64,000 nucleotides of DNA from Batkoa obscura (GCA_030770535.1 JASVEC010000051.1:1-64000), one strand, 5' to 3'. Shown: positions 36,764 through 48,070, numbered from the stretch's first letter. Numbers and translations are program-made. Notes: generated by a model not told the origin, from the sequence alone.

Positions 36764-36866
36764 GGGGATGTCTCTTTTGGCTTCATCATTTTTTCTATCT
36801 TTCAAGCGCTATTTAAGTGGAAATTTTTTTAGTAAAATTCTGAGATATAAAAACACATCCATATAT
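36760..36866 (-). mobile_element. MITE family A copy (pair member)
   Basis: Starts ATATGGGGATGTC and ends CACATCCATATA. Head-to-tail with the preceding copy. Confidence 0.85.
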
Positions 36867-37440
36867 GTTATTGTTAAATTTATAAAATTATTACCATTTG
36901 TATTAATAAAATCAAATGGGATCTAAAACATTTTGAATATCAGCATAAAGGGCTATAGTTCGAACCATATTGACTTTATTTTATATTGCAACATCACCAA
37001 GAGTTTTTATCTTCATATTATTAATAAGAGCGATTTGAACGAGCACTTTCCGAAATACAGAACTGGGATAAACTCTTTTTAGTCATTTGAGTCACTAAAC
37101 TACTTATAATGATCACAATAAAGCTAATCAAATCATTCCATTTTAATAATAGATTTAAAATCAAGTTCTTCGATTTGATATAATGTTATATTAGGATTTT
37201 CTTGATTTATTGTTGATAGAATTTACTGGTATTTTCTTACCATATTTTTTCCCTTATTTACATTCAATAAATATAGATGCATAAGTTCTATTGCTTCCTG
37301 TATTTATTTATAGTCCCTTGGTTAATTCGGCTATCTTTAGTTACTTCATTGACTTCGTCTATTAAAAAAGGATTTTGATTTTCTTTTGATCTAAGGTTAA
37401 TGAGATGATATCTAAAAAATAAAGTAGACAAAGTATTAAA

Positions 37441-37547
37441 TATACAGGTGTGTTTTTTTGGCTTCATTACTTTTTTCATCTTTCAAACACTATTTGAGTG
37501 GAAAAATTGTTAGTAAAATTCTTAAATACAAAAATACATCCCCATAT
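37441..37547 (-). mobile_element. MITE family A copy
   Basis: Starts TATACAGGTGTGTTTTTTTGG and ends ACATCCCCATA. Confidence 0.82.
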
Positions 37548-38108
37548 AGTAATACTCTAGAACCAAATGATAGTTTACACAATTGTTTAACAAATAAGGT
37601 TTAAAATCGCGTTTTTGAATAAGTTAATATTTTTGGTGAATGTTTGGTATAGGCTTACCTTCTACAAAACTTGAAAGTTTTCTCAACTTTGTAAATATTC
37701 TGAAACTTTAATATTAACAGATAATAATCTTTTAGTTATTTAAGTCAATAAATTCCTCATGAGTCTTTTCATCATCTTTTCAAGGACATTTATATAAAGT
37801 AATAAATAAAAGAGTAATTTTAATAATAATAAAGATACTCATTGCTGATAATCCCGAAAAAAATTATAAATTGACTTTTAAGAAAATTAAAAAGTAAACA
37901 AACTTGATAATAAACATAAAATTATAACACTTACATTTCAATTTTAAACCTTGAAATAATTTAATAATAAATAAGAAAATAAAATACTATAAATGATCAA
38001 GTTATTGTAGATGAATAATTGATTATGACTTCATCTTAATTAAATTTAAATATTTTCACAATAATTTATAATTTCATATTGAATATTTTCATTCATATAA
38101 TGATTTAG

Positions 38109-38215
38109 ATATGGGGGTGTTTTTTTTGGCTTCATTACTTTTTCTATCTTTTAAGCGCTATTTGAGTGGAAAAGTTGTTAGCAAAATTCTTAAACACAAA
38201 AATACATCCCCATAT
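38109..38215 (-). mobile_element. MITE family A copy inside the left arm
   Basis: Starts ATATGGGGGTG and ends ACATCCCCATAT. Its mirror copy is at 50677-50783, so the insertion predates the arm duplication or conversion. Confidence 0.9.
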
Positions 38216-38674
38216 TATAACTTTTTATTACAATATAGAATAGTTTCCATTATCTTGTAAAATATTGTAATTTTTATAAGGCATTTCCTTATTAATAAAG
38301 TTACTAAATAGATGGAACATAATAAAATAAAAATGTGTAATTGATAAGAAAACATTATAATTTAATACATGATAAACTTATTTTCAAACATTATGATATT
38401 AGGGAGCTATTTATTTTGAAAAGCCATAGTAATGAAAAGATTGAATACAATCAACTTATTTAAAGATGAGAAATGTAATGAAGTGTTCAAGCTAAAAGTT
38501 AAATAATCAGATACAATGCATTTAAACTTTTATGATAATTTTGTGGTTAGATGAGTGATTTTTTTATTTACTTTACAAAACTTGTGCAAAAAAGATTTTT
38601 GTAATGCAACTCTTAATTTAGCACTTAAAACAAAGCAATCTTTTGAATTTGTTTAATAATAATAACTCAACAAT

Positions 38675-39290
38675 ATGAAAAAAGATAGAAAAGTAAATAT
38701 AATAAGAATATCAATAATGATCTCTTTTTAAACTTATGATTTTCTATCCAAAAAGATAGTTTGTATCATTCCATATAATCAACTCAATCAAGTGTTACTC
38801 ATTACAAGTCGTAAGCATCCAAACCAATGGTTATTTGTAATAAAAAAATTATAATGAACAAAATAGTAATCTTTACTTGTTTATAGCCAAAAGGAGGAGT
38901 AGAAAAAGAAGAAACTTATATACAAGCCGCAGAAAGAGAAGGCTTTGAAGAAGGTCCTTATTTAATTTAATTGTTAAATATTAATCTTATTGATTCCATT
39001 AGCTGGTATCAAAGGAGAAGTCACTCGCGAATTAGGACTGTTTAAAGGAGTTAAAAAAGATAAAGAGTATGAGTTTTGGATATATTCTTTTAAAGTTAAT
39101 GAATTGGTAAACGATAATTTATGGTTAGAAGTAGATGAAAGGAAGAGAGAGTGGGTAAGAATATGTTTATTATTCAAAAATGATATATTTACTCTCTTAT
39201 ACTTAGTTTACTATTGAACAAGCATTAACATTATTAAAATATGAAGCAATGAAGGAAGCTTTAGTTAAATTCAAAATAATATCAAAATAA
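38675..39290 (+). CDS. Nudix hydrolase, diphosphoinositol polyphosphate phosphohydrolase-like (left copy)
   Basis: Exons 38675-38692, 38756-38836, 38887-38953, 39003-39154 and 39207-39290 give 133 residues with all phases matching. Start MKKDRK, then IVCIIPYNQLNQVLLITSRK and NQWLFPKGGVEKEETYIQAA. The Nudix box G-X5-E-X7-RE-X2-EE-X-G is complete (GGVEKEE...EREGFEEAGI), though the usual hydrophobic position after RE is Gly. PKGGVE, the short length and a later EREWFTIEQAL are typical of DIPP/DDP1/Aps1 enzymes. These remove phosphate from diphosphoinositol phosphates, diadenosine polyphosphates or polyphosphate. The very short first exon is the least certain part. The gene converges on hydrolase copy 1, with stop codons 38 bp apart. 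Copy-specific change: Asn where the right copy has Asp in the KV(N/D)ELVN segment. Confidence 0.82.
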
Positions 39291-39328
39291 TATCAAAATA
39301 AAAATACAATTTAATGACTTATTAAAAC

Positions 39329-40690
39329 TTAGACTTCCTCTTTTTCTTTAAGACTAAAAGCTTGTGGTATCTTATACGTAGTGATATCGTAATCAAACAG
39401 ATTAAAATTTAATTTGGTATCAATTTTATATGCCCAGGGTCCGTTATTATTCTTATTGCTACCATCATTGCTAAAGCAATCTTTTATAAACTTGGAACCT
39501 AACTCAAATGACTTTTTACTGCTTGGATGGAAGCCAAATAGTTGAAATACATGGGGCATTTCATCATAAATATGTAATGTTACTGGTTGACTATCTGCTT
39601 TAGTTTGATAATAGTTATTCAATTTATGGGCAAATATAATACTCTCATCTCTTAATCTTTCGTTATCACCGACAATCTAAAAACAGTTATTAACTAATAA
39701 CAAATAAATGTATAAGCTAAATTCTCGCTTACCACCATAATGGGCGGAAACCTATCAAAGTTATCTTGGTACATTGGACTGACAAGTGGATAAGTTAAGT
39801 ACTTTTCGTTAGTGAAGAAATGTCCACTAACATTTAAAATTTCATCCTTCAAATCAGTTACTGAACTTGCCAAAAGCTCATTAATGAACGTGTAATTTTT
39901 AATATCATTTAATTTTGGTCCGGGCAAATAATCATTGGTACTCGATGAAAAACTGGGTTGAGAAAAAGACAAATCAAGCCATGGGCTTAATAGTAAACCA
40001 CCTGATAACATCTTATATTGCTCAAGTTGACTCAATAATATTAAAAATGAACTGGCTAAACCTCCTCCTGCACTATCTCCAGCAATCACTATTTTAGTCG
40101 CATCAATCCCCATCCCTGGACACTCTGTTGTACTCTCACTAGTTAAGAATAAATAAGCTGCTAATGTGTCCTCCAAAGCACAAGGGAAAGGGAATTCTGG
40201 AGCTAAACGATAGTTCAAAGCTAAAAAAAGTTTTAAATTAGTTAATATTAAGAAAAGAACAAAATATTTTACCAGCTACTTGTGCATTTGCTTTTCTACC
40301 AAATTTACAATAGAGTGGACGATGAGTATTATTTGAACACAAGATATATGCACCACCATGTATGTAAAGTATGGTTTCTTTATCTACTTTTGGATCTGTA
40401 CCTTTAGGCATAGCAAATTCTAGCTCCAGTTTTTTGCTATTGTACCAAAAAGCATCTTTTCTTTCAATAGGGTATTTACCGATCTCTTTAATTAGCTTAT
40501 CTTTAATGATGTTGTAACTCAATTCTCTATAATAATCTGGAATATAAGTCTTTGTAACATCAATTTTTTTCGGTGGGTCAATATTGATATTAATATATAT
40601 TACTACAAACTAATTCAAGGCTTTGTCTGGGTTAGGAGTCCATTCTGTTTTGATGATGTTGTAGATTAAGTGGAACTTAAAGTCCTATGA
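39329..40690 (-). pseudogene. Lipase-like alpha/beta hydrolase, copy 1: pristine 3' part, broken 5' exon
   Basis: From 40557 down to 39329 the sequence equals hydrolase copy 2: end of exon 1 (to 40273), exon 2 (39733-40220) and exon 3 (39329-39676). It includes the HGGAY oxyanion motif, GDSAGG nucleophile motif and DEMPH. Upstream of 40557 the exon-1 sequence is an old diverged version (KFHLIYNIIK recognisable). It has a TAG at 40685-40687 in place of the Trp codon of the intact copies, another stop after DKALN, and no start codon where copies 2-4 have one. Transcription from another start cannot be excluded, but a full-length enzyme is not encoded. Confidence 0.8.
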
Positions 40691-41310
40691 GGCCAAAAAT
40701 ACTACTTTAATAGAATATAAATAATGTCAATGATTAGATTTTATCGATGAATGATAACTTTTACTCGGCTAGTGATAGCTCAAATGAAAAAACGACAATT
40801 GATTTACAAAATAAATGGAGTCAACTATTAATCAGCTCATGGCCTAAAGGTAGTTTTGACTTAAAACACTATTTGATGTTTTCGTTATTCTTGTTTTATT
40901 TGACCAAATCTAAAATGATAGTACTATATAAATACATTATAAAATTACTGTAAAAAAACAGTATTGCAACCAATAGTTTCACTAAATTTTTTATAACAAA
41001 TCTATGTAGAATATGGGGATGTATTTTTTTGTTTAAGAATTTTATCAACAATTCTTCCATTCAAATAACACTTAAAAAATGGAAAAGGTGATGAAACCAA
41101 AAAAAAACATCCCTATATACTGAAATCACCTAATATAAAGCTTATTTTGTACTGAAAATTAAAATTGATTTACATCAAACGTAATTAAATATCTATCATT
41201 CGCTTGTTTAATATAACAAGTCACACAAACAGTAATAAAATTTACTTACTATTTATTTTTTATAATTTTTCCATGTGAGGAATGCTTAAAACACTCACTT
41301 ACCACTAATC
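40691..41310. other. Interval between hydrolase copy 1 and AGC1
   Basis: Contains one family A copy (41011-41118). A 68-codon plus-strand ORF at 40747-40953 (MNDNFYSASDSSNEK...) has coding-like codons at first but no recognisable family and is not called. Confidence 0.6.
41011..41118 (+). mobile_element. MITE family A copy
   Basis: Starts ATATGGGGATG and ends ACATCCCTATA. Confidence 0.85.
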
Positions 41311-43344
41311 TTAAGTACGGGTTTTAGGGGCCACAAGTCCAAACTTATAATCCAAACTGAGCAACAATTTAAGAGCCTGTCTTGATTTAAGTGATTGAAG
41401 GTCTGCAGTAGTTTGTGGAGCGATGACATGAGAAACAACCTTGTTAACTTTATCTTCTGCCTTACTAAGTGGAAAGCTTCTTTGTAAAACTTCATATACT
41501 GCAAGTGTAACACCAAACTGTGGTGAAGATCTAAAGATACGTGCTGGTCCTCCCTTAAAAAAGGCACTGAACCCTTCCTCTTTGAGAATCTTTCGAGCTG
41601 CATCAGTAATGCCTTTATATGTGGTTTCTCCCTTACGCGCTTCTACTTGAAGACGGGTTTTTATAACATCCGCTGGGGTAGTAAGATATGCGGCTGGCAT
41701 ACCAGCTACTGCACCAGCTATCAATAGTTCACTAATCTTAAGCTTTTTACCTGCTGATTCGTTAAAGTAATCTTTTTTAATATGTGAATAAGCTGAAAAA
41801 TAAATGGCTGAAAATGGCACATCACGTAATAAACAAGCTCCTACCCCTTTATAAAGTCCAAATAAACCAAGCTGTCTTACAATTTGAATGGCCGATTGCT
41901 TTGGCGGTCCATTCATGGACTTTGATAATTCGCCTTGAACTTGAAGACGAATTTTAACAATTTCTAATGGATTGGTAAACACAACTTGTGACCCACCAGC
42001 ACATGAACCAGCTAAAATTTCAGCCCAAAGTGGAATGGTACCATTGGTTTTATCTGTAAATATATTTCTCACTAAATCATTCATTGTAAGTTTGATGGCC
42101 TTTTCAGGTGCTACCCCAATAAGTTGTGGCCCTAATCCTCGATAAAGTCCTAAAATACCTTCATTCTTGATTACCTTTTGGAAACAATCGATTGAGTTTT
42201 TATACATCACTTGACCTACAACAGCACTGCGTTGATTTTGCATACGCGTCTTTACTAAATCAATAGGATAAACCACAGTGGCTCCAACTGCACCAGCGAT
42301 GGACCCGAGAATAAATGAATAGGCACTATTGATAGCTTCCGAAAGCACAGATGAAGATTTCTCCTTCTTAGTGGCTTCAACAAAGCTATTGGAAGCTGCT
42401 GGTTTCCAGGTAGGATCAAACAAACGGTCAAAATCCCCTCTGGTTAATCTACCAGATGTGTTATTTAAACCAGCAAAATGAAAGATGATATCCACTTCCA
42501 TTGGAGTAAATAAGGTAAAACGTGCACTTTGAGCTGAAGTATTCATAAAATCAGCACGTGTTAAGCTGCCAGTTTTACTTTGTTTTAAACATTGGTCTAC
42601 GATGGATTCAACTAAATCAAGCTGACGTATGACATTGTGGAAAGCGATCACATTAGCATATGAAATGTTGCTGCCTGCAAAAACGTTAGCTAAGGTAGGG
42701 GAATGCTCGATAACATAGTCTGATAATTTGTGTTTTGAAATTTGTTGTACAATAGTTTTAAACTCATGAGGAGCAATGATACCATCGTTGTTTTTATCAA
42801 AATATTTAAATGACTGTCTTATCCTTTCTGCTTGAAGTCCTTTAAGTAATTGACAAAAAGAATTAAATTGGATCTCATGCTGAGGGCCTTTACCACCAGT
42901 ATACATCTTTAACCAATCTGACTCGAAATCAAAAGGTACTGAATCTGGGTCCCAATTTTGACTTAAAACCGACTTAAATTCATCAACAGATACCTTACCA
43001 CTATTATCTAAATCAAACAACTTAAAAGCAATAATATACTCAGCATCTGGTTTGGCTAATAAGTCTTCAAAAACAACAAAATCGGTAAAAGATAACAATC
43101 CTCTCTTTCTAGTATCTGCTAAATTAAATAAAATACCATAATGTTCCCTCTTCAAGTTGGCATAGTCTTCGTCTGGTGAGATAGCCGTGATAAAGTCTTC
43201 TTTTGTAAGATAACACTCCCCGTCTATCGTTTTGGAGGAGTATTTGTAAAACACTCTTTTATAGCGTTCAATGTTATCAATTGTCGTGTCTTGTGCATAG
43301 CCCCCAATAGCGCTTATGATGCTCGATTCTTTTAGCGTCGACAT
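41311..43344 (-). CDS. AGC1: Mitochondrial aspartate-glutamate carrier with EF-hands (AGC1/aralar type)
   Basis: Single exon, 677 residues. The N-terminal half is an EF-hand regulatory region: DLDNSGKVSVDE at 111-122 and DKNNDGIIAPHE at 183-194 keep calcium-ligand positions, and two weaker hands lie near 75-90 and 255-310. Residues ~340-610 are a three-repeat mitochondrial carrier domain with PIDLVKTR (360), PLEIVKIR (459) and PADVIKTR (557), plus the ERG-type segments GLYRGLGPQLIG and GLYKGVGACLLR. The C-terminal tail of ~60 residues resembles that of citrin/aralar. The carrier exchanges matrix aspartate for cytosolic glutamate plus proton across the inner membrane and feeds the malate-aspartate shuttle. 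Calcium regulation is known for animal members and is suggested by the conserved loops. It is one of the few long uninterrupted genes here. Confidence 0.96.
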   Translation of the reverse strand: MSTLKESSIISAIGGYAQDTTIDNIERYKRVFYKYSSKTIDGECYLTKEDFITAISPDEDYANLKREHYGILFNLADTRKRGLLSFTDFVVFEDLLAKPDAEYIIAFKLFDLDNSGKVSVDEFKSVLSQNWDPDSVPFDFESDWLKMYTGGKGPQHEIQFNSFCQLLKGLQAERIRQSFKYFDKNNDGIIAPHEFKTIVQQISKHKLSDYVIEHSPTLANVFAGSNISYANVIAFHNVIRQLDLVESIVDQCLKQSKTGSLTRADFMNTSAQSARFTLFTPMEVDIIFHFAGLNNTSGRLTRGDFDRLFDPTWKPAASNSFVEATKKEKSSSVLSEAINSAYSFILGSIAGAVGATVVYPIDLVKTRMQNQRSAVVGQVMYKNSIDCFQKVIKNEGILGLYRGLGPQLIGVAPEKAIKLTMNDLVRNIFTDKTNGTIPLWAEILAGSCAGGSQVVFTNPLEIVKIRLQVQGELSKSMNGPPKQSAIQIVRQLGLFGLYKGVGACLLRDVPFSAIYFSAYSHIKKDYFNESAGKKLKISELLIAGAVAGMPAAYLTTPADVIKTRLQVEARKGETTYKGITDAARKILKEEGFSAFFKGGPARIFRSSPQFGVTLAVYEVLQRSFPLSKAEDKVNKVVSHVIAPQTTADLQSLKSRQALKLLLSLDYKFGLVAPKTRT

Positions 43345-44545
43345 ACTTTGCTTGCTTTGTTAATAAAGAGAAGAAAAATGATAGAAAAATAGAATGATAA
43401 GCTCAAGATATATTAGTCTTTTTTTTTAAAATCTAAATGAGGTATGATTAAAGAGACTTAATATGTATATCAAGTATTTTCGATTACCAAACAATGGATC
43501 CTGAAGTCAAGGATAAGTCCAACTCTATTTAAAAAAATAACAAATTTTATTTTTGATTATTTTGAGTTTTTTCCACTTTTTCTATTTTGATCCATCTAAA
43601 ACTTAACCACTTAATTAAATGCAACAATCCAACTTGCAAAAATTAATAGCTTCTTTATTCTGATTGGTTTCTTTTAGGTTTATTTTTCAACCTCCTCAAG
43701 TTTTTAATTTGCTTAAAGTGGAGTAATTTTTATGGTTGAAAATTAAGGCTAATAAATTAAGCATAATCTTTTGGATGACTAAAAACTGGTCACAAATTAT
43801 TTTTTAATAAAGTTGTTCTTGTTAAAACTTTATTATCTGATAAACAAATCATTTTTAGAGTTCCTTTCATTTTGTTTTTTTGGGGTTAGACCAATAATAG
43901 TTTGTTTTTAGTTTATTTTATTTTTTACTTTTATATCATTATGTTATATTTTAATATTGAGCCCAATAAATACCACGCTTTTATTTTAAAACCTGGATAA
44001 ATTGTATAGTCTACTATGAATTCAGGCTCACTTGTGTTCATTGAATTTTTTAAAGTTTAAGCTATAATAAATTTATTACCACTAAAAATTTTGCTTTAAA
44101 CTTAACTATTAATAGCATCAGTTTGATTTAATTGCTACAAGAAAAATTAGATTGAAGCTCTAAAGTGGTAACTATTTTATTTTTTATAAATAAAAAAGGC
44201 CCATGGTATTATATAAAATTCCTTTGATTTGATTTTTTGGTCATTTTACATCAATAAAGAATCTAAATAATTTATTAGTAGAATTCTTAAACAAGAAATA
44301 TCTTCATATCTTATATTTTATAAATATAAAGGACTGAGCCAAAAAGGAGCTTGGCTATGGCACAGATAATTGGCTATAGATGTTTGAGTTTTAGTCCAAT
44401 TGATTGGCCATTGACGACATAAAATGGGATTTCTTAGTAATCCAACCATCTCACTTTTAAATTTTTAATAACAAAAATAAAAAAGGTAAGCCAAAAATAA
44501 ATAACAAGTAAACAACTAAAGCTCTCTTCAAATTGCTAGTATATT
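43345..44545. other. Divergent promoter region between AGC1 and the G3BP-like gene
   Basis: AT-rich; both genes read away from it. A strongly decayed family A copy may lie at 44222-44308. Nothing else recognised. Confidence 0.65.
44222..44308 (-). mobile_element. Possible decayed MITE family A copy
   Basis: TTGATTTTTTGGTCATTTTAC at the left and TTATTAGTAGAATTCTTAAAC..ATATCTTCATAT at the right match the family. The centre is poor. Confidence 0.4.
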
Positions 44546-45861
44546 ATGCAAAACATGGCCGGACCTTCCAATACGAATCAAGGAACCAACAGCACAGCCA
44601 ACAATGTCAAATCAGACTTACCCGATACCTATGATATTGGATGGTTATTTGTACAACAATATTATACCATCTTTAATAGCAAACCAAAATCCATCCATTT
44701 ATTTTACGGCCAACAAGCTAAAATGGTACGTGGTTATGAAGGTGAATTTGCTCCAGTAAATAAAACTCGTGAGGTAATTTGCAACATTTTAATATAATAA
44801 TGAAACTAAGTAATTTTCAACAACAGGAAATCAGTCAAAGATATCAAGAATTTAAATGTGAAGAATCAAAAATTCTTATCACTAACGTAGATGTCCAAGC
44901 TTCATTAAATAATGTTATTGTGATTCAATCCATGGGAGAGATTACTAATAAGGTAGATGGCCCATTAAGATTTGTACAAACTTTTATATTAGCTGAACAA
45001 GAAGGGAGATTCCATATCCTTAATGATATATTCCGTTATCTTTCATCCAAAGTAGTAACTGCTAGTAAAGTTCCAGCTGCAACTACTACTGTTAAACCCA
45101 CTCCTGTTGTAGCCAAAGAACCAGCTGTCACTGCTGCTCCTGCTACCGCTACTACTATCACCCCAGTTAAAGCAGAAGAAGAAAAGAGACCTGTTGTTAA
45201 TGAGATTAAAGAAGAAAAGAAAGTGGCTACTGAATCAAAAGCAAACGAAGCTGCACCAGCTACTGAAAGTAAATCAAATCAGCCAAAGACATGGGCTACC
45301 ATGGTGTCAAGCAATAACTCCAAATGGGGTAGCAACAGCAATACACCAAATGCTACCTCAGCCTCCTCTACTGGAACAAATACCCCATCCGCTAAACCAA
45401 GCACTGTATCACCAGTAGATACTACTGCTGCTACCAGCGCTACATTTGGAATCTATTTTAAATTAAACAAGGAAACAAGTGGTAATAGTAATATTAAGAA
45501 AGTGGTCCATGATACCTTTTCTATCTTCGGAACTATCAAAAATGTAGATGTTAAGAATGGGGTTGGATCTGTTGAGTTCGTAGCCTTAGAAGCTAGTAAT
45601 AAAGCGTTAGCTCAGGCTAAGTTCAATATATTAGGTGAAAGTGTCACAGTTGAAAATAAACAATTTAAACCAGCACATTCTAGACAAAATTCTAGCCAGA
45701 CTGTAGATAAGAGAAACAATAATTATTCAAATGCATTTAAAGCTAATAAAGCTAATGAAGGTGAAAGTAACACCACTGAAAATAAAAACAACAGTGTGAG
45801 AAGAAATAACAATACTCGTAATCCACAAAGGAATCAAAGGAGTCAAACGGAGTCAAAATAG
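44546..45861 (+). CDS. G3BP-like RNA-binding protein (NTF2-like domain + RRM)
   Basis: Exons 44546-44773 and 44827-45861 give 420 residues. The NTF2-like domain spans about 28-145: DIGWLFVQQYYTIFNSKPKSIHLFYG, then after the intron EISQRYQEF, VIVIQSMGEITN and RFVQTFILAEQEGRFHILNDIFRYL. These are the typical G3BP/Bre5 blocks. A long Ala/Thr/Pro/Lys/Glu-rich linker follows. An RRM-like segment about 288-355 (FGIYFKLNKE..., IFGTIKNVDVKNGVGSVEFV) precedes an Asn/Arg-rich tail that lacks clear RGG boxes. Family members act in stress granules and with the Ubp3 deubiquitinase in yeast (Bre5). The single intron splits the NTF2 domain. Confidence 0.88.
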
Positions 45862-45955
45862 TTACTATATTAACAAATAAACTTTTTTTGTTTTTTAAGC
45901 TTAATTTAATTTGTTTTATTCATATTCTATTCTCATTGTTTTATATTCTATTATT

Positions 45956-47634
45956 CTATTTTTTTTTAGTAGCAACTAAAGCAAAGGCCCTTGGAGATAC
46001 CAATAAGTCAAACAAAGGAATTAAATCTACCTCACAACCCTCTTCTTGTAAGATAAGATAGCGGTCCAACAACAACACTGACTCAATCAAAGGAGCTAAT
46101 AAAGCCTGACAAGACCACAGCAAAGCAATTGTATTGTAATATTTTAAGTTTTTTAAATAATAACTTTGTATTACTTCTTCTGTTGGTAATGGCGCCAACT
46201 TTAACCTTTTAAAACTTGAATGGCAATATATTGAAAAATTAGCGTATTCTAACATGCTCATTTTACCGATGCTTTCTATCTCTTCGTTTTCATTTTTATA
46301 ACCTTCTGTATAGATTAATTCCTAGTTTTAAATAAATTATGATATAAACTTTATAAATTAAAATAATCACTTACTTGTAACATAGCCCTATAAAAATGTC
46401 TTTTAAAAAACTCATAACAGTTCCTTTTATTTTGACTCCAATTGAAAGGGGATTGGCAAGCCATCTTGAGTCCTAAACGGTCTATTTTGAACTCTTTTTT
46501 TTGCAAGAATTTAGATCTGGGCTCAACTAAAAAACAGTATTATTGTTCATGCTCAATGACGAGACAGTAAATAGGAAAACTTACAACATCCATTTAGTGA
46601 AGGTAATAACTTATTATAACAACAAGGTACAGACACAAGGGCATTAGCATTTGACTTTAGAAATAGGTCCAAAATAGAGTAAGCTAAATAACCACAGGTA
46701 TGTAAGCCAGATATCAAAAATGGTTTTTCATTTATCTGCTTTCCCACTAATTCATGAAACTCCTCATAATTCTCTTGATTAATAATTAAAGTAAAATGTT
46801 CCGTTTGTATATTATCCCATTTCTTATATTGTTCATCTATTTTTTTTGCTCCAATAGTTTGTCTACTATCCCCATCAAGTCCTATCACTTCTATTTTGTT
46901 TTCATAACTTGTTAAACGAGTTAAATAACCCTAATTAATAAGTTTATTAGTTTATTACTACTATTCATTATCTTCTTACCTGTCCCGACCCGATATCTAC
47001 CATACTATTGATTTCATTCTTTTTACAGATATCACCGATTAGCTGACTCATCAAACCAACCTATAAAAAAGTATGTCATTATTACGGCACTATAAATAGT
47101 AACTCATCAACTTACCTCATGAATCTTCTTTGGGTTCATCTTGGTCAAGTACTTTTTTCTAATTTTATTTACAAAATTCTATGCAAGAAGTACTGTTAAT
47201 TTGACAAACCTTCTATTTTTAGATTAATAATATATTACTTGCTGTTGGTATCGGTCTTTATGCTCTTCTTTCTTATACCAGCTTTGTAAACTTGAAGCAT
47301 GGCAGGACTGTATTAAATTAGCTAGAGTTGAAGGATATTCTGGCTGAAAAATAGGAAATCCGATTAATATTATAAAATTTGTATTGAAAGGACTTACATA
47401 AACTGTGCCATTAGCAACTGAATCAATTAACCTATCAATGAATTCACTTTCTTGTAATTCTTTACCTTCAATAATAGCATCTGAAACTGTTAACTTTAGC
47501 CAATCTTGCTGTAAAAGATTATAATTTTTTAAATGCAAAAAATTGATGATAGGTAGTTGAAATAATAGCTCATGATCCTTAAATATCTGTTTGGTTGAAT
47601 CTATATAATTTTCAATATCGTTTAATTGTTCCAT
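45956..47634 (-). CDS. Methyltransferase-like protein of the METTL25/RRNAD1 family (seven exons)
   Basis: Exons, 5' to 3': 47398-47634, 47239-47343, 47116-47178, 46980-47060, 46585-46930, 46375-46526 and 45956-46321. They sum to 1350 nt (449 residues) with matching phases. Family marks are MNPKKIHEV ahead of the Rossmann motif I (MVDIGSGQGYLTRLTS), IEVIGLDGD, then SGLHTCGYLAYSILDLF, VSVPCCYNKL and LGLKMACQSP in the C-terminal part. METTL25/RRNAD1-type proteins carry a methyltransferase fold with a bound-adenosine site; the substrate is not established here. Exon 3 starts at the CATAG acceptor (47178), not at the nearer ATTAG, which would break the frame. The gene faces the G3BP-like gene tail to tail, 94 bp apart. 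Confidence 0.85.
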
Positions 47635-47967
47635 TTATTTATAAGTTGTTGTTAGGGAAAAAGTTCGGGATTTTGATTTTTCTTTGAGATTAATTAAATT
47701 GAAAAAGGCTCACTTAGTATATTATGATATTATTGGTTTAATTAAAATGAATTTTTCGGATAAGGAATATTCAAAGTTATGGCAGTGCTATCTAACAAGA
47801 AATAGATCATATTGTTATTCTGTTGTTATTAATTATTATCATTTTATTAATCATTATCATTTTAGATAACTATATAGGATTAAAAAATATAATACTAATA
47901 TCAATATCAATATCAAACTATCTTATAATTACACTAAATTAATTAAGATCAAAAACCAATGTATCGT

Positions 47968-47988
47968 GGCTAAACGTTGTCACCGAAA
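47968..47988 (+). promoter_or_regulatory. Conserved upstream block of hydrolase copy 2 (TAAAC...CCGAAA)
   Basis: Reads GGCTAAACGTTGTCACCGAAA here; 56451-56471 and 58589-58609 carry the same block before copies 3 and 4, at 147-158 bp from the ATG. A shared upstream activating site is the simplest reading. Protein binding is not known. Confidence 0.4.
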
Positions 47989-48063
47989 TTACTAAAAAAG
48001 CAAGCTTAAAACATGTCATAAAATCAGTAAAGGGGCTAATTTTAACAATTATCACAAAAAAGA

Positions 48064-48070
48064 TATAAAA
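48064..48070 (+). promoter_or_regulatory. TATA box of hydrolase copy 2
   Basis: TATAAAA ~45 bp before the ATG. The same box occurs at 56561 and near 58701 before copies 3 and 4. Confidence 0.5.

Larger units (their letters stand above)
33026..38674. other. 5.6-kb gene-poor, element-rich interval
   Basis: Holds six family A copies (including one abutting pair), a broken F-box/LRR-like region on the minus strand, and, from 37625 on, the left inverted arm. No intact gene before the Nudix gene at 38675. ORFs at 36359-36544 and 37288-37479 (minus) have no recognisable family. Confidence 0.6.
37625..40557. repeat. Left arm of a 2.93-kb near-identical inverted repeat
   Basis: Pairs base by base with 48335-51267 (coordinates sum to 88892 at every landmark checked, so no net indels). 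It contains one family A copy, the Nudix gene and most of hydrolase copy 1. The only difference noticed is one substitution in the Nudix gene (codon AAT versus GAT at about 39099). Not every base was compared. Beyond 40557 the two sides remain homologous but clearly diverged. Beyond 37625 homology is lost. Confidence 0.93.

Noticed and set aside
36940-36975. TAGTTCGAACC resembling a tRNA T-loop
   Set aside because: No A box, anticodon arm or acceptor pairing around it. No tRNA gene was found anywhere in the window.
40747-40953. 68-codon plus-strand ORF upstream of broken hydrolase copy 1
   Set aside because: Only the first ~40 codons look protein-like, with no family and no paralogue before the other copies; not enough to call.
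47116-47239. GC-AG intron or frameshift in the methyltransferase gene
   Set aside because: A canonical intron ending at CATAG with the exon starting at 47178 restores the frame and gives family-like sequence.
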